From: Cliona cf. orientalis
Taxonomy: Eukaryota > Porifera > Demospongiae > Clionaida > Clionaidae
Direction: 5' to 3'
Assembly (NCBI GenBank): GCA_963930775.1
Contig: OZ005697.1
Location: forward strand, 2,046,001-2,110,000
Length of the DNA: 64,000 nucleotides
Shown here: positions 1 through 11,413 of the stretch, in pieces
Numbering within the stretch: the stretch's first letter is position 1
Layout: every line of letters begins with the position of its first letter
Position numbers and translations under genes: made by a program
The notes under the pieces: generated by a model
The model's database searches: none
What the model was told of the DNA's origin: nothing
What the model saw: only the letters and a program-made list of their open reading frames with translations

Positions 1-2021
1 CTCTTGTCATTAATGGAACTGATCGTTCCAATAATCTGACTGTCATATGTTGGAATGAAGATGTAGTTACAGGCAAATTTCAGATTCTTTTTACATTGAT
101 ACTGGAGTTTGTTGGTAAGTTCATCAATCAAACTTGACCATTCGTTATTCCATGGCCTCAATTATTTTAGGCATATTACCGGCTCCAAATAATACTCAAT
201 ACAGTGAAGATCCCACTGGGTACCTACAAATATTCTGGGAGCCACCAACTTTAGCTTATGACAAACTTGGCTCTCAGAATGTTAGAATTGATTCCAAGAT
301 ATCACACTTTGAAATTTACATCACCAATGAAGAGTCAACGATAGTACAAGTCTACAATGTTTCAGAGACATCTTTTTCTATTGGAATTGACAATATTTCT
401 TGCAGCTTCTGGTTTCAGGTGGCAGCAGTGAACCCAGCTGGAGTGGGAGAACGCAGTCCCCCTCAAAATTTAAACTTTGACGGTGAGCTTGCATGTTCAT
501 TATAATAATGATGATAATGATGGATTTTCTGCTTATTAGGGAGATAATAATATTATTATTCTCCACTGTCTATAATAGCATATACAGGATGTATAGGTTC
601 CACAAATCCAACTACAGACATGATCATGGAGCCTATTCCAGCACCCAGTGAAATACCAGGTGAACTGAGTTGTCAATTGTCGATACTAATAGTGATGAGA
701 TTTTGTTTTGTATACAGTTGGTGGAGTCATAGCGATAGTAGTTGGTGTAGTTTTAATAATCGTGGGATTGTCGGTCATATTAGCTATTGTTTTTACACTG
801 AAGCTCAAGAATGATAGGCACCAACAAGTCAAACAGAGTTTGAAATCACAGATAAGGTGAGGAATGCAACAATTACAATAATTATAATAATCCTGAAATA
901 AGGGCTTATCCTTTGAATTATGTTAAAAGTTAAAAGCTCATGATTACATAGCAATATTACAACTCATAGAAGTGATCAGCTATCTGACACTAAGGACTCA
1001 GTTGCTGAGATTGAGAAATGTGTGGAATCAGATCACTGTGGCAGTGGAAATGATCATGACAATGTGGATGATAATAACCAACCGTCAGATTCTACGCCAA
1101 CTAGGGTATGTTGATAAACGTAACTATGTGTTGGCCATTAAATTGCAGTGTTATAATATTATTATTACAGAAATAACAATTCATGACCATGCCATGATGA
1201 CTATAGCTGCTTGCATGTGTCTAGCATTGTCAGTACCATGTAGGCATTGCAGCTGTAGTTGCATGTGTGTGCACACATGTTTGTGATGCGTAGGTGCGTG
1301 TGTAAGTGTTAAGATAAGAGAGAGCATAGTGTTTGGGAGCAACTTGTTTGCCATGTTTGCTCTTGAGAACCAGGATATGGATTATAATTATTTTTATATG
1401 TCACCACACCCTAAAGCTGACTTGCATTGCTCCTCCTAAGACTCCATTTTTAACTCTTTCAGATATGTAGCTAAGTTGTATGTATGCACCCATATGTGCC
1501 TGTGTGCTTTGTACGATACCGTTTCGCATTCTGACAGTGTACAACAGTTTCAGTGACTAACTCATCCTATTCCTATTATGGTCATAATAATATTATGATA
1601 TTATTATTCCTTTGACGATAAATGCTATAATATTATTTACTGATTAGTTCCACATTCACAAAGCTTATAAACACTAGAGCCTGACAAACCCATCCTGATA
1701 CTCTTATGGTGAATTTATGTTTGGGAGGCTTTTCCTTTCATGATGCCATTACATTATGCATAGACCTACTCTCATGATGGTCCACCAGTATGCTCATATT
1801 TATATGCTGAAATTGATGTTGTTGCTAAGAGGAAAAACAAAGTTCCAGAGCCTAGTTCCAACGAAGATATTAGCTGCCACGTATATGCTGTACTGGAACA
1901 GCCATCGAATCAGGTTAACATATGCACTGGCTTAATTAAAATAAAAGCAACAATATCAATATTGTATCCATTGTAGGTAACTGACCCTGATCAAAACGAT
2001 CATCCCGATTCACAAAATTAA
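1..2021 (+). CDS. G1: Ig-FN3 transmembrane receptor, 5' end outside window
   Basis: Partial gene. Exons: 1-114 (end of the Ig-like exon), 171-482 (FN3), 579-659 (stalk), 718-856 (membrane helix), 970-1105, 1764-1913 and 1977-2021 (stop TAA). All junctions are GT-AG and the frame is kept throughout. The Ig exon ends with the second Cys and a loop unlike most members (CWNEDVVTGKFQ). The FN3 exon begins GILPAPNNTQYSED and resembles G5, not the other neighbours. The tail carries YAEI and YAVL. The tail exon ends at PSNQ, without the extra Ile-Gln of G3-G7, and the last exon reads VTDPDQNDHPDSQN. Complete from the FN3 exon on; the signal peptide and the first half of the Ig domain lie before the window. 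Confidence 0.85.
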
Positions 2022-2918
2022 TCTCCCCAAACAATGTCAGGTACACCATAAATATGTTTGTATAGGTTAGCCTACTAATTTTTATGACACTTTACTTACG
2101 CTTTTGGGTATCAGTGTGATTGAGTGATAGCAGGCCAACTTCGATTTCATTGATTATCATGATAGAGGTAATAATAATAATAATAATAATTGGCTGAGTG
2201 GGACACTATTTAACTAGTAAGGTGCAGTTGGGTGGGTGTTCTAAAACATTCGCCACAGAGGGTGCAGTAGAATGGTTAATGTGCACATACTTTGATTTTC
2301 GTCAACAAGAATATATAGAGTGTGATTGAATTGTCTTGTAAGGCAGAGGTGAATGATCGTGAGAAGAGAAGGCTACTGAATGGCCATATGAAGTTTACGA
2401 TAGAGGGTTAAGGTCATCATGGACAACACCACTAACTGTCTGGAGGGGCACAAATTAAGTCAATTACAGGTGGCTGACACAATCTTAAGTCTGAGGATAG
2501 TAAAGATGCTATGTCAGCATCTCCATTACTGTTACCATTGCTGGACTGGGGACTGTGGATTTTGGTATGGGAATTGAATGGTGGGAATGAAGAATACAGT
2601 TGTTCCAGCTTGCCCTCACCTATGATGAGAAAAGGAGGAAGGGGAGAGCAGTAAAATTAGTGTGAGCTATGAAAATCTGGTTGATATTTTATCTTCTTAG
2701 AGAGAAAGTAAACAGTTATGGTCTGAAATCAGTGAGCCATTTGAGGCCATTGTGTCAGCAGTGAAGACCAGCATAATATAGGGAGACGTATAGACCACGT
2801 TGTTGGGCTTAGCATTCCACACTAGTACTGTGCATGCCGTATATATACCATCATGGAGGGAGACCAACTTGTGCATGTGTGTTCTTGAATCATTCTTCAG
2901 GAGGGGAGATATGTAGAT

Positions 2919-3264
2919 TTGGATAGCAAACTTATAACTGAATGGACTGTACAAGTTCAAGCTTGTCTTGCAATTCAAATCTTAGCATTAATGTCATCCC
3001 TCAAGCATAATGGAACCTCCAATAAGGGAGAGAACGATACAATTCAATACAAGTGGTTATGGATACAAGAGTTCTACATGCCACATGCAAGGGTTCCACG
3101 TGTCAAGTACATGCCAATCTCAAGTTAAGTGTACTTCAATGTTGTGTGTATTAGCTGCTCAATCATAATTATTATAGTCACTTTACTTCCTTTCCTCTAT
3201 CCTTGCTGCAGGGAAAATAACCACATTCTCTGGTGTACATGTGACACTGCATGAAAATGGATGA
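2919..3264 (+). other. Possible two-exon reading frame in spacer, unknown
   Basis: An open frame from the ATG at 2919 runs to a potential donor (GTTAAG) at 3124. After a pyrimidine-rich tract, an acceptor ends at 3211, and a second exon continues in the same phase to a TGA at 3262-3264, ending in GVHVTLHENG. The same structure, with one in-frame codon indel, occurs at 33093-33435. The copy at 7498-7620 is frameshifted. It is not similar to anything I recognise. It may be a small gene, a pseudogene or an untranslated exon pair. Confidence 0.25.
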
Positions 3265-3320
3265 AATGAACTACGCATAGTCATTGGATATCCGCGATGC
3301 AACTGTGAGTTGTCTTCCAG

Positions 3321-3464
3321 CAGTGGCGTAGCCAGGGTATGGCAGAGTGTGGCTCTCGCCACACCAAGCTTGCTAAGTCTTGGCTGTATACAAAGTTAAG
3401 TATCTTCTCAATTATGCCTATGCATTTCAGCCATATCAATGTTCATGTGCTGGCTGCGCCCCTG
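3321..3464. mobile_element. 144-bp inverted-repeat transposon (MITE), hAT-like ends
   Basis: Starts CAGTGGCGTAGCCA and ends TGGCTGCGCCCCTG, which are imperfect inverted repeats, flanked by a direct repeat CTTCCAG (3314-3320 and 3465-3471). The paralogous site near 33472-33486 has one uninterrupted CTTCCAGTTTGTG, an empty site that confirms the insertion. It inserted after the spacer duplicated. The CAGTGGCG-type end is typical of hAT elements, although I count 7 matching bases of target duplication, not 8. Confidence 0.8.
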
Positions 3465-4105
3465 CTTCCAGTTTGTGATGTTTGTTCGGTTCGTATACCA
3501 GGGCATGTGTACATGTGTATCACCATGTTATGCCAACAATAAAAATGAAAGTGAATGTGTGTATGTTTCAACTAGCAATAAATTATCATTGTCAGTTGGT
3601 CACTCTACATGTATAAAATTGTGCATGCATACAGGTCAAATTAATTTGGCGGTTTAGACTATATTACACGAGTAACATGGAATTTCTGAATCAATGGAAT
3701 TTATCAGACAGACTACCACACTAATTAATTCTCTGCCAAAATTACCAACTGCATGGTGAATTCATTGCCATGCATACACTATAATAATATAGCTATATAC
3801 AGGTATGCATGTGGTACAAGGCCAATGTAAGCTTTCTTGTCCTACTTAGTAGTATTATATATCCTCTCTATAATGATAATAACGCTAGATCTAGAGCTCA
3901 AAATTAATGCCAACCTTCTGACCCTGACTATGAAGAATGTGTATAATACTGGCTCGTAGCAGCACTCCATTTCTATTCTTGCTAGTACATAAACTTACAC
4001 TACTAGCCCAGTTGAGCCCCTCCCCCTTTTACATGAGAACTGGCAAAAGTATTAGCTAACGGAGGTATGGAATACCTTATTAACTTCTCGTGAAGAGTGC
4101 TGTAG

Positions 4106-4117
4106 TATAAATTAAGA
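4106..4117 (+). promoter_or_regulatory. TATA-type core promoter of G2
   Basis: TATAAATTAAGA, 37 bp before the ATG at 4155. The same 12-mer or a near match stands before most canonical members and is followed by a conserved TAGCTGGCA segment. Confidence 0.6.
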
Positions 4118-4154
4118 TTTTAGCTGGCAGGTTAATTTCAGTCTTCTCTTCAGT

Positions 4155-6539
4155 ATGAGGTTCTATCCATTGAGCATCATCATTATTTGTGGCTTCCTTG
4201 ACCCCATAAGTAAGTGAGAGCTGTATCCACCCAGGTACTGAATTTGAGATAAAAGATACTCTTACAATGATACAGGAACACTGCAAATATTCAATGGCAC
4301 ATTAACAGAGATTACGTGTTCAGCTGCTATGCCAGCTGATGTGGCAGTTTATTATCTGGTGGACCAGGAAAGAGTATACAATAATTACACTGAACTACCA
4401 GATTTGTTTGATATTCAGGCAAGACGCTCTCCAACTGGAAACAATGTCACTCTCTACATCAATGGAACCAGTCGCTCCAATAATGTGACTGTCATGTGCA
4501 GAAATTTAGACTTATCTGAAGGCCACGAATTTAGTGATCTTTTTACACTGATCCTTGAGTTTATTGGTAAGTTCGAATTCATCAATCAAGCTTATAATGG
4601 CCATCATTATTTAACCTATACATAATCTTGTATTTCAGGTATTCTGCCAGCTCCAAATGATGTGCACTATATTGAAGATCCTCCTGGCTACCTACAAATA
4701 CTTTGGGAACCTCCAACTTTAGATTCTGATGAGCCTGATTCGCAAAGTGTTAGCATTAGAAGAGATGCCAGGATATTAAGTTACACAATTTATATCATCA
4801 CTGAAGAGTCAACAATAGTACAAGTCTACAATACCTCAAAGACATCTTTTGCCATTGGAATTGACAAGATTCCTTGCAGTTTCTGGTTTCAGATGGCAGC
4901 AGTGAACCCAGCTGGGGTGGGAGAATGCAGTCCCCCTCAAAATTTAACTTTTGACAGTGAGTTTGAATGATCAATACAAGATGACAATGAAAAATGTTCC
5001 GCATGTTAGGGAGATAATATTATTATTTATTCTCCACTATCTATAATAGCACATACAGGGTGCATGGGTTCCACAAGTTCAACTACAGTCATGATCATTG
5101 AGCCTATTCCAGCATCCAGTGGATTATCAGGTGAACATAACTGTGAATATATATCACTACAATCATTATTGTAGCTACTATAATAGTGATGAGATTGTGT
5201 TTTACAATGCAGCTGGTGAAGTCACAGGAATAATAATTGGTGTAGTTTTAATAATCGTGGGATTATCGGTCATATTAGCGATTGTTTTTACACTGAAGCT
5301 CAAGAATGATAAGCATCAACATGTCAAACAGAGTCTGAAATCACAGATAAGGTGAGGAATGCAACAGCTATAATAATTATAATAATCATCAAATAGGGGA
5401 GTTATCCTATAGAAACACACGATTACATAATACAGTGTAATTATTATAGCAATTATTACAACTCATAGAAGTGATCAGCTGTCAGATGCTAAGGACTCAG
5501 TTGCTGAGATAGAGAAATGTGTGGAATCAGATCACTGTGGTAGTGGAAATGATCCTGACACTGTGGATGATAATAACCAACCGTCAGATTCTACGCCAAC
5601 TAGAGTATGTTGATAACCTTACGTGTATTGGTCATTGTTAATTGATCAAAATTTAATCATACCTGGTCCATTAGTATAATATATGCCATGATAGACTATC
5701 TGCATGTGTCTAGTATTGTATATACTGTGAGTACCATGTAAGAATTGTTCACCTGTTCACCACAATTAAGTCAGTTTCACCACAGAAAGTGGCTCAGTAT
5801 GATAGCTGTAGTTGCGTGTGTGTGCACTGTGTGTGTGTGCACGCATGTGTGTGATGTGTAGGTGCATGTGTGAGGGTGTATGTATTGATTTTAAGATAAG
5901 AGAGAGCAAAATTTAAAGTTTGGGAACAACTTCTCCGCCGTGTCTGTCCTTGAGAACCAGGAACTCTTTAGGCTATCTTACCTCACATTGAAGCTGATTT
6001 GCTCCCCCATTTTTTTTAACTCTTCAGACATGTAGTTAAGTTGTATTATATGCACCCATGTGTGTCTGTGTGCTGTGTATGACACTATTTCGCATTCTGA
6101 TAGTGTATAACTTCTGAATCAGTGAATAACTCATTCTATTCCTATTATGGTCATAACTATCATTCATAATTATTATTCCTTTGACGATGATATTATTATA
6201 GTCTCACATTCACAAAGCTTACAAACAACACCCTCATAACTGTTATAATGAATTTGGGAGGGTTTTCCTTTCATGATTCCATTACATTGTGCATAGATCT
6301 ACTCCCATGATGGTCCACCAGTATGCTCATATTTATATGCTGAAATTGATGTTGTTGCTAAGGGGAAAAACAAAATTCCAGAGCCTAGTTCCGCTGAAGA
6401 TATAGACCATCATGTATATGCTGTACTGGAACAACCATCAAGTCAGGTTAACATATGCACTAGCTTAATTGCAACAATATCATTGTTGTGTCCACTTTAG
6501 ATCACTGACGCTGATCAAGATGATCATCCTGATTCATAA
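4155..6539 (+). CDS. G2: Ig-FN3 transmembrane receptor with two tyrosine motifs
   Basis: Reference member of the family: 402 residues from 8 exons, 4155-4209, 4276-4566, 4639-4956, 5050-5130, 5213-5351, 5469-5604, 6297-6446 and 6501-6539. Order: hydrophobic signal peptide (MRFYPLSIIIICGFLDP); Ig-like domain with Cys in TEITC and NVTVMC and NGT and NVT glycosylation sites; FN3 domain (Trp in LWEPP, G-strand VAAVNPAGVGE written here with M in place of the first V); Ser/Thr stalk with one Cys; membrane helix at about residues 253-276; basic KLKNDKHQ; acidic exon 6; YAEI at about 354-357 and YAVL at about 381-384. The start is the only ATG before the signal sequence and lies just after a TATA box. 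By architecture it is a surface receptor that could signal through SH2 proteins; ligand unknown. Confidence 0.88.
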
Positions 6540-8550
6540 AATTAATCCCCCCCTGCCAAAAAATATCAGGTACACCATAAACATGTTTGTACAGGTTAGC
6601 TTACTAATTTTTATGACACTTAACATGCTTATAGCTTGTGTAGAGTACACATTCAGTATGATTGAGTGATAGCAGATTGACTAAAAATGTGAACAATTAT
6701 TATTGTTTTCATGATAGAGGTAGCTAATAATAATAATAATTGGCCGAGTGGGACACTAATTTAATTAGTAAGCTGCAGTTGGGTGGGTGTTCTAAAACAT
6801 TAGCCACAGAGGGTGCAGTAGAGTGGTTTGATGTGCATGTACTTAATTGATTTTCATCAACAAGAATAGAGTGTGATTAAATTGTCTTGTGAGGCAGAGG
6901 TGAATGATCGTGAGAATAGGAGGCTACTGAATGGCCATGTGAAGTTGATTAAAGAGGGTTCAAGTCATCGTGGACAACACCACTGTCTGGAGAAGCACAA
7001 ATTAAATCAATTACAGGGGACTGACCCAATCTTGAGTCCGAGGACAGTAAAGATGCTGTGTCAGCACCTCCATTACTGTTGCCATTGCTGGACTGGGGAC
7101 TGTGGATCTTGGTATGGGAATTGAATTATGGGAATAAAGAATACAGTTGTTCCAGCTTGCCCTCGTGCACCTGTGATGAGAAAGGAGGAAGGGAAGGGAG
7201 AGAGAGAGCGCAGTAAAATTAGTGTGAGCTATGAAAATCTGGTTGATATTTTTATCTTCTTAGTGACAAAGTAAACTGTTAGCTATGGCCATGAGAAATT
7301 AATGAGCCATTTGAGACCACTGTGATGGCAGTGAAGACCAGCTTATAAGGGGACATGTAGACCACATCCTTGGGCTCGGCATTCCACACTAGTACTGTGC
7401 ATGCCGTGTGTATACCATCATGGAGGGAGACCAACTGATATATATGTCACTGCCGCGATGTGCATGTGTGTACTTAGTCATTCTTCAGGAGGGGAGACAT
7501 GTAGATTTGGATAGCAAATCTATAACTGAATGGACTGTACAAGTTCTAGCTTGCCTTGCAATTCAAATCTTAGCATTGTTATTCCTCAAGCACAATGGAA
7601 CATCCAATAAGGGGGAGTAACGACACAATTCAATACAAGCAGTTATGGATACAAGAGTTCTGCATGCCACAATGGTTCCACGTATCAAGTACATGTCAAT
7701 CTCAAGTTAAGTATACTTCACTGTTGTGTGTATTAGCTGCTCAATCATAATTATTATAGTCATTGTTTCTTTCTTCCATCCTTGCTGCAGGAAAAAACGA
7801 CGACACTCTTTGGTGTACTGGTGTACATGTGGCACTGCATGAGAATGGATGAAATGAACTACGTATAGTCATTGGATGCAACTGTGAGTTATCTTCGAGT
7901 TTGTGATGTTTGTTCGTGTACCAGGGTATATGTGCCCATGTATATCACCATGCATGTTATGCCAACGATAAAAATGAAAGTGAATGTGTGTATGTTTTAG
8001 CTAAATACTGTTATTATCACTAGTGTCAGTTGGTCCCTCTCTATGTATAATTGTGCATGCATACAGGGCATATTAATTTCGGCAGTTTTTTATACTATCA
8101 GACAAACTACCATGCACTACTAAAAATTAATTGCCAACTGCATGGTGAAATCATATTGCCATGCACAATGCCAATGTAACCTTTCTAGTCCTGGTCCATT
8201 ATTATAGTTAGAGCTCAAAATTAATGCACTGCATGCACTTTTTGCTGTCAAATCCATAACTTTTACTTGGATCATTAGCATTAAAATTAATACTCATCAC
8301 CAGCCTTGAAGATATCAATTTCTGATCCTGACTATGGAAAAGGTATAATATAATACTGGCTCGTATAGCAGCACTCCATTTCTATTCTTGCTAGTTAATG
8401 GTACATAAACTTACACTACTATTCTCCCAAAGACCCAGTTGAGCCCCTCCCCTTTAACGGAGGATGTGGAATACCTTGTGGACTTCTCATATAGAGCGCT
8501 ATAAATTAAGATTCTAGCTGATACTTTCATTTCAGAATCTTCTCTTCAGT
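6540..8550. other. Spacer G2-G3
   Basis: Homologous to the G1-G2 and G8-G9 spacers but more diverged. The antisense block (about 6790-6990) has an in-frame stop near its start. The plus-strand frame at 7408-7620 is shifted by one base relative to its relatives. I see no receptor exon or RNA gene. Confidence 0.5.
8510..8521 (+). promoter_or_regulatory. TATA-type core promoter of G3
   Basis: TATAAATTAAGA, 29 bp upstream of the ATG at 8551, preceded by the AGAGCGC shared with G9. Confidence 0.6.
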
Positions 8551-10761
8551 ATGAGGTTCTATCCACTGAGTATCATCATCGTTTGTGGCTTACTTGATCC
8601 TGCAAGTAAGTGAGAGCTACATGTATATTTAGCCAGTTACCTACTGAATTTGAGCTAAGATACTCGTACAATGATACAGGAGCACTGCAAATATTCAGTG
8701 GCACATTAACAGAGATTACGTGCTCAGCTGCTGTCCCAACTTATCGTCTGGTGGACCAGGAAAGAGTGTATGATTCTTACACTGAGCTACCAGATTTGTT
8801 TGATATTGAGGCAAGAACCTCTCCAACTAGAAACAATGTCACTCTCTACATCAATGGAACCAACCGCTCAAATAATGTGACTGTCATATGCGGATATATA
8901 GATGTGTCTTTAGGTCCGCAATTTAATATTCTTTTTACATTGACCCTTGAGTTTGTTGGTAAGTTCAGCAATCATCATAACCATTTTGTACTCTATACAT
9001 TGCATGATCTTGTTTTAGGTGTTCTGCCAGCTCCAAACGATGTGCACTATATTGAAGATCCTCCTGGATACCTACAAATACTTTGGGAACCACTAACTTT
9101 AGATTCTGATGAGCTTGACTCGCAAAATAATAGTATTACTATTAGAAGAGATGCCAGAATAATACGCTACACAATTTACGTTGCCATTGAAGAGTCAACA
9201 ATAGTACAAGTCTATAATGCTAGCGCTTCAGGGACATCTTTTGCCATTGGAATTGACAAGATTCCTTGCAGTTTCTGGTTTCAGGTGGCAGCAGTGAACC
9301 CAGCTGGGGTGGGAGAACACAGTTCCCCTCAAAATTTAAGTTTTAACTGTGAGTTGGTATGATAATGATATTGCAGAATTTACTATAGCACATACAGGGT
9401 GCATGGATTCCACAAGTTCAACCACAGTCATGATATTTAAGCCTATTCCAGCATCCAGTGGATTATCAGGTGAACATAGTTGTGAATATCATACACATAC
9501 ATACATCATTGTGGCTAATAATGATGAGATTGTGTTTATAATAATATTATACAGGTGGTGAAATCGCAGCTACAGTAATAATTGGCGTAGTTTTAATAAT
9601 CACAGGATTATCAGTCATACTAGTTATTGTTATTACACTGAAGCTCAGGAATGATAGGCACCAACGTGACACACAGGGTTTGAAATCGGAAATAAGGTGA
9701 GGAATGCAACAGCTGCAATACTATAATAATTATGAAGCAGGGGATTTGCCCCTTTATAGCTATTATTACAATACATAGAAGTGTTTAGCTGTCGACGTCA
9801 GACACTAAGGACTCAGTTGCTGAGATTCAGAAATGCATGGAATCAGATCACTGTGGTAGTGAAAATGATCCAGACACTGTGGATGATAATAATCAACCGT
9901 CAGATTCTACACAAACTAGGGTATGTTGATAAACCATTGAATTGCAGCGTAATAACAATTCATGACCATAAGTATATATGCCATGATAACTAGCTGCTTG
10001 TGTCTAGCATAGTACCATGTAGGCATTGTAGCAGTAGTTGCATGTGTGTGTACTGTGTGTGCGTACGTGTGCACGCATGTGTGAGTTGTATAGGTGCGTG
10101 TGTGTATGTGTTGATTTTAAGATAAGAGAGAGCATAGAGTTTGGGAGTAACTTGTGTGTCGTGCCTGCATGGCATTGGATAATAATGGGTTAAAGAATTA
10201 ATTCTTGGGCCTCACATTCAAGCTGACTTGCTCCTCCTAATACTCCATTTTTTTAACTCTTCAGACATGTAGCTAGTTACATGTAAGTTGTATGTATGCA
10301 CCCATGTGTGTGTGCTGTTTACAACACGATTTCACATTCTGATAGCTTTCGTGACTAACTTATCCTATTCCTATTATGGACATTTTAAAATCTTATAAAA
10401 ACATACTTGTACTGTTACTGTAACAGTGAATTTGGGAGATGTAACCTTTCATTATGCAATCTACGTCTCTATAGACCTACTCCCATGATGGTCCACCAGT
10501 ATGCTTATATTTATATGCTGAAATTGATGTTGTTGCTAAGAGGAAAAACAAAGTTTCAGAGCCTAGTTCCACTGAAGATATAGATCATCATGTATATGCT
10601 GTACTGGAACAACCATCAAATCAGATTCAGGTGCCTAATTACATACATACAACACAGTGTCATATGTGCACTCATTAAAGCAATGATCATGCCAATATCC
10701 ATCGTAGATCACCAACACCGATGTGGATCAAGATGATGATCATCCTGATTCACAAGATTAA
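8551..10761 (+). CDS. G3: Ig-FN3 receptor with stop codon just after the membrane exon
   Basis: Exons 8551-8605, 8680-8958, 9019-9348, 9389-9469, 9555-9696, 9779-9920, 10475-10630 and 10708-10761. Exons 1-5 are open. Exon 6 begins AAGTGTTTAGC where the family has AAGTGATCAGC, giving an in-frame TAG at 9786-9788. As written, translation gives about 298 residues: signal peptide, Ig, FN3, stalk, membrane helix and a short basic tail. The frame downstream of the TAG and in exons 7-8, including YAEI and YAVL, is otherwise intact, so the loss is recent, or the base is an assembly error, or exon 6 is bypassed. The Ig and FN3 exons pair with G9 (GYIDVSLGPQF loop; extra NNSIT in FN3). The 60-bp intron 2 has no stop in frame. 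Confidence 0.8.
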
Positions 10762-11017
10762 CCCCCACTGTTCACAATATTATATCAGGTACAGATGAAC
10801 ATAATACTCGTGCATTAACTTATTAATAATTATGATACTTTGCATATTTAATTTATTGCTTGCATTTTTTGGGTAGAGTAGACATTTGGTGTGATTGAGT
10901 GATAGCAGGTTGGCTTCACTAATTAAAAATTTATTGTTATCATGATATACAATGTAGAGGTAATAAATAATTATTGTAAGTAAAGATCATAATAATTTGC
11001 TGAGTGAAATATTAATT

Positions 11018-11413
11018 TTAACTAGTAAAATGCAGTTGGGTATCCATTGAGTCTAAAACATTTGCCACAGAGGGTGCAGTAGAATGGTTTGATGTGCATG
11101 TACTCTGATTTTCATCGACAAGAATAGAGTGTGATTGAACTGTCTTGCGAGGTGGAGGTGAATGATCGTGAGAAGAGGAGGCTACTGAATGGCCATGTGA
11201 AGTTGACGATAGAGGGTTAAAGTCATCATGGACAACACCACCGTCTGGAGAAGCACAAATTAAATCAATTACAGGGGGCTGACCCAGTTTCGAGTCAGAT
11301 GATAGTAAAGATGCTGTGTCAGCAACTCCACTACTGCTGCCATTGCTGGACTGGGGACTGTGGATCTTGGTATGGGAATTGGAAGATGGAATGGAGAATA
11401 TTCTGGAATACAG
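11018..11413 (-). other. Conserved antisense open frame, unknown
   Basis: Read on the minus strand, 131 codons are open between an upstream in-frame stop at 11414-11416 and a stop at 11018-11020. The peptide is Ser/His-rich and acidic (for example SSTSHGHSVASSSHDHSPPP). A possible 3' splice site lies at about 11366, upstream of IHSPQSSNG, which would make this a terminal exon. Equivalent frames with similar peptides occur at 32386-32628 and near 59950-60150. Other copies (2250, 6800, 36050) are broken. No start codon is near the front, and I recognise no domain. It may be an exon of a divergent minus-strand gene carried in each spacer, or a decayed one. Confidence 0.35.

Larger units (their letters stand above)
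2022..4154. other. Spacer G1-G2
   Basis: No receptor exon. Positions about 2210-3420 are nearly identical to about 32390-33435, downstream of G8, apart from an inserted small transposon. The block holds a degenerate copy of the conserved antisense frame (about 2240-2430, here with stops and frameshifts) and a plus-strand spliced reading frame (2919-3264). The rest is A+T-rich without a recognisable gene. Confidence 0.6.

Noticed and set aside
2697..2978. Minus-strand 93-codon frame (also at 32874-33152)
   Set aside because: The two copies are recent duplicates, so their identity is no evidence for coding. Older spacer copies do not keep the frame, and no domain is recognisable.
5057..5130. 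Alternative acceptor for the stalk exon at ACATACAG
   Set aside because: In G14 and G12 it would create an in-frame TGA, and G7 lacks the AG there. The upstream TATAATAG acceptor works in all canonical copies.
6873..7124. Plus-strand 83-codon frame in the G2-G3 spacer
   Set aside because: It lies opposite the antisense block and is interrupted in the other spacer copies.
8610..9362. Single 250-residue frame covering Ig and FN3 of G3 without introns
   Set aside because: It begins inside intron 1 and reads through the 60-bp intron 2, which has normal GT-AG borders at the family positions.
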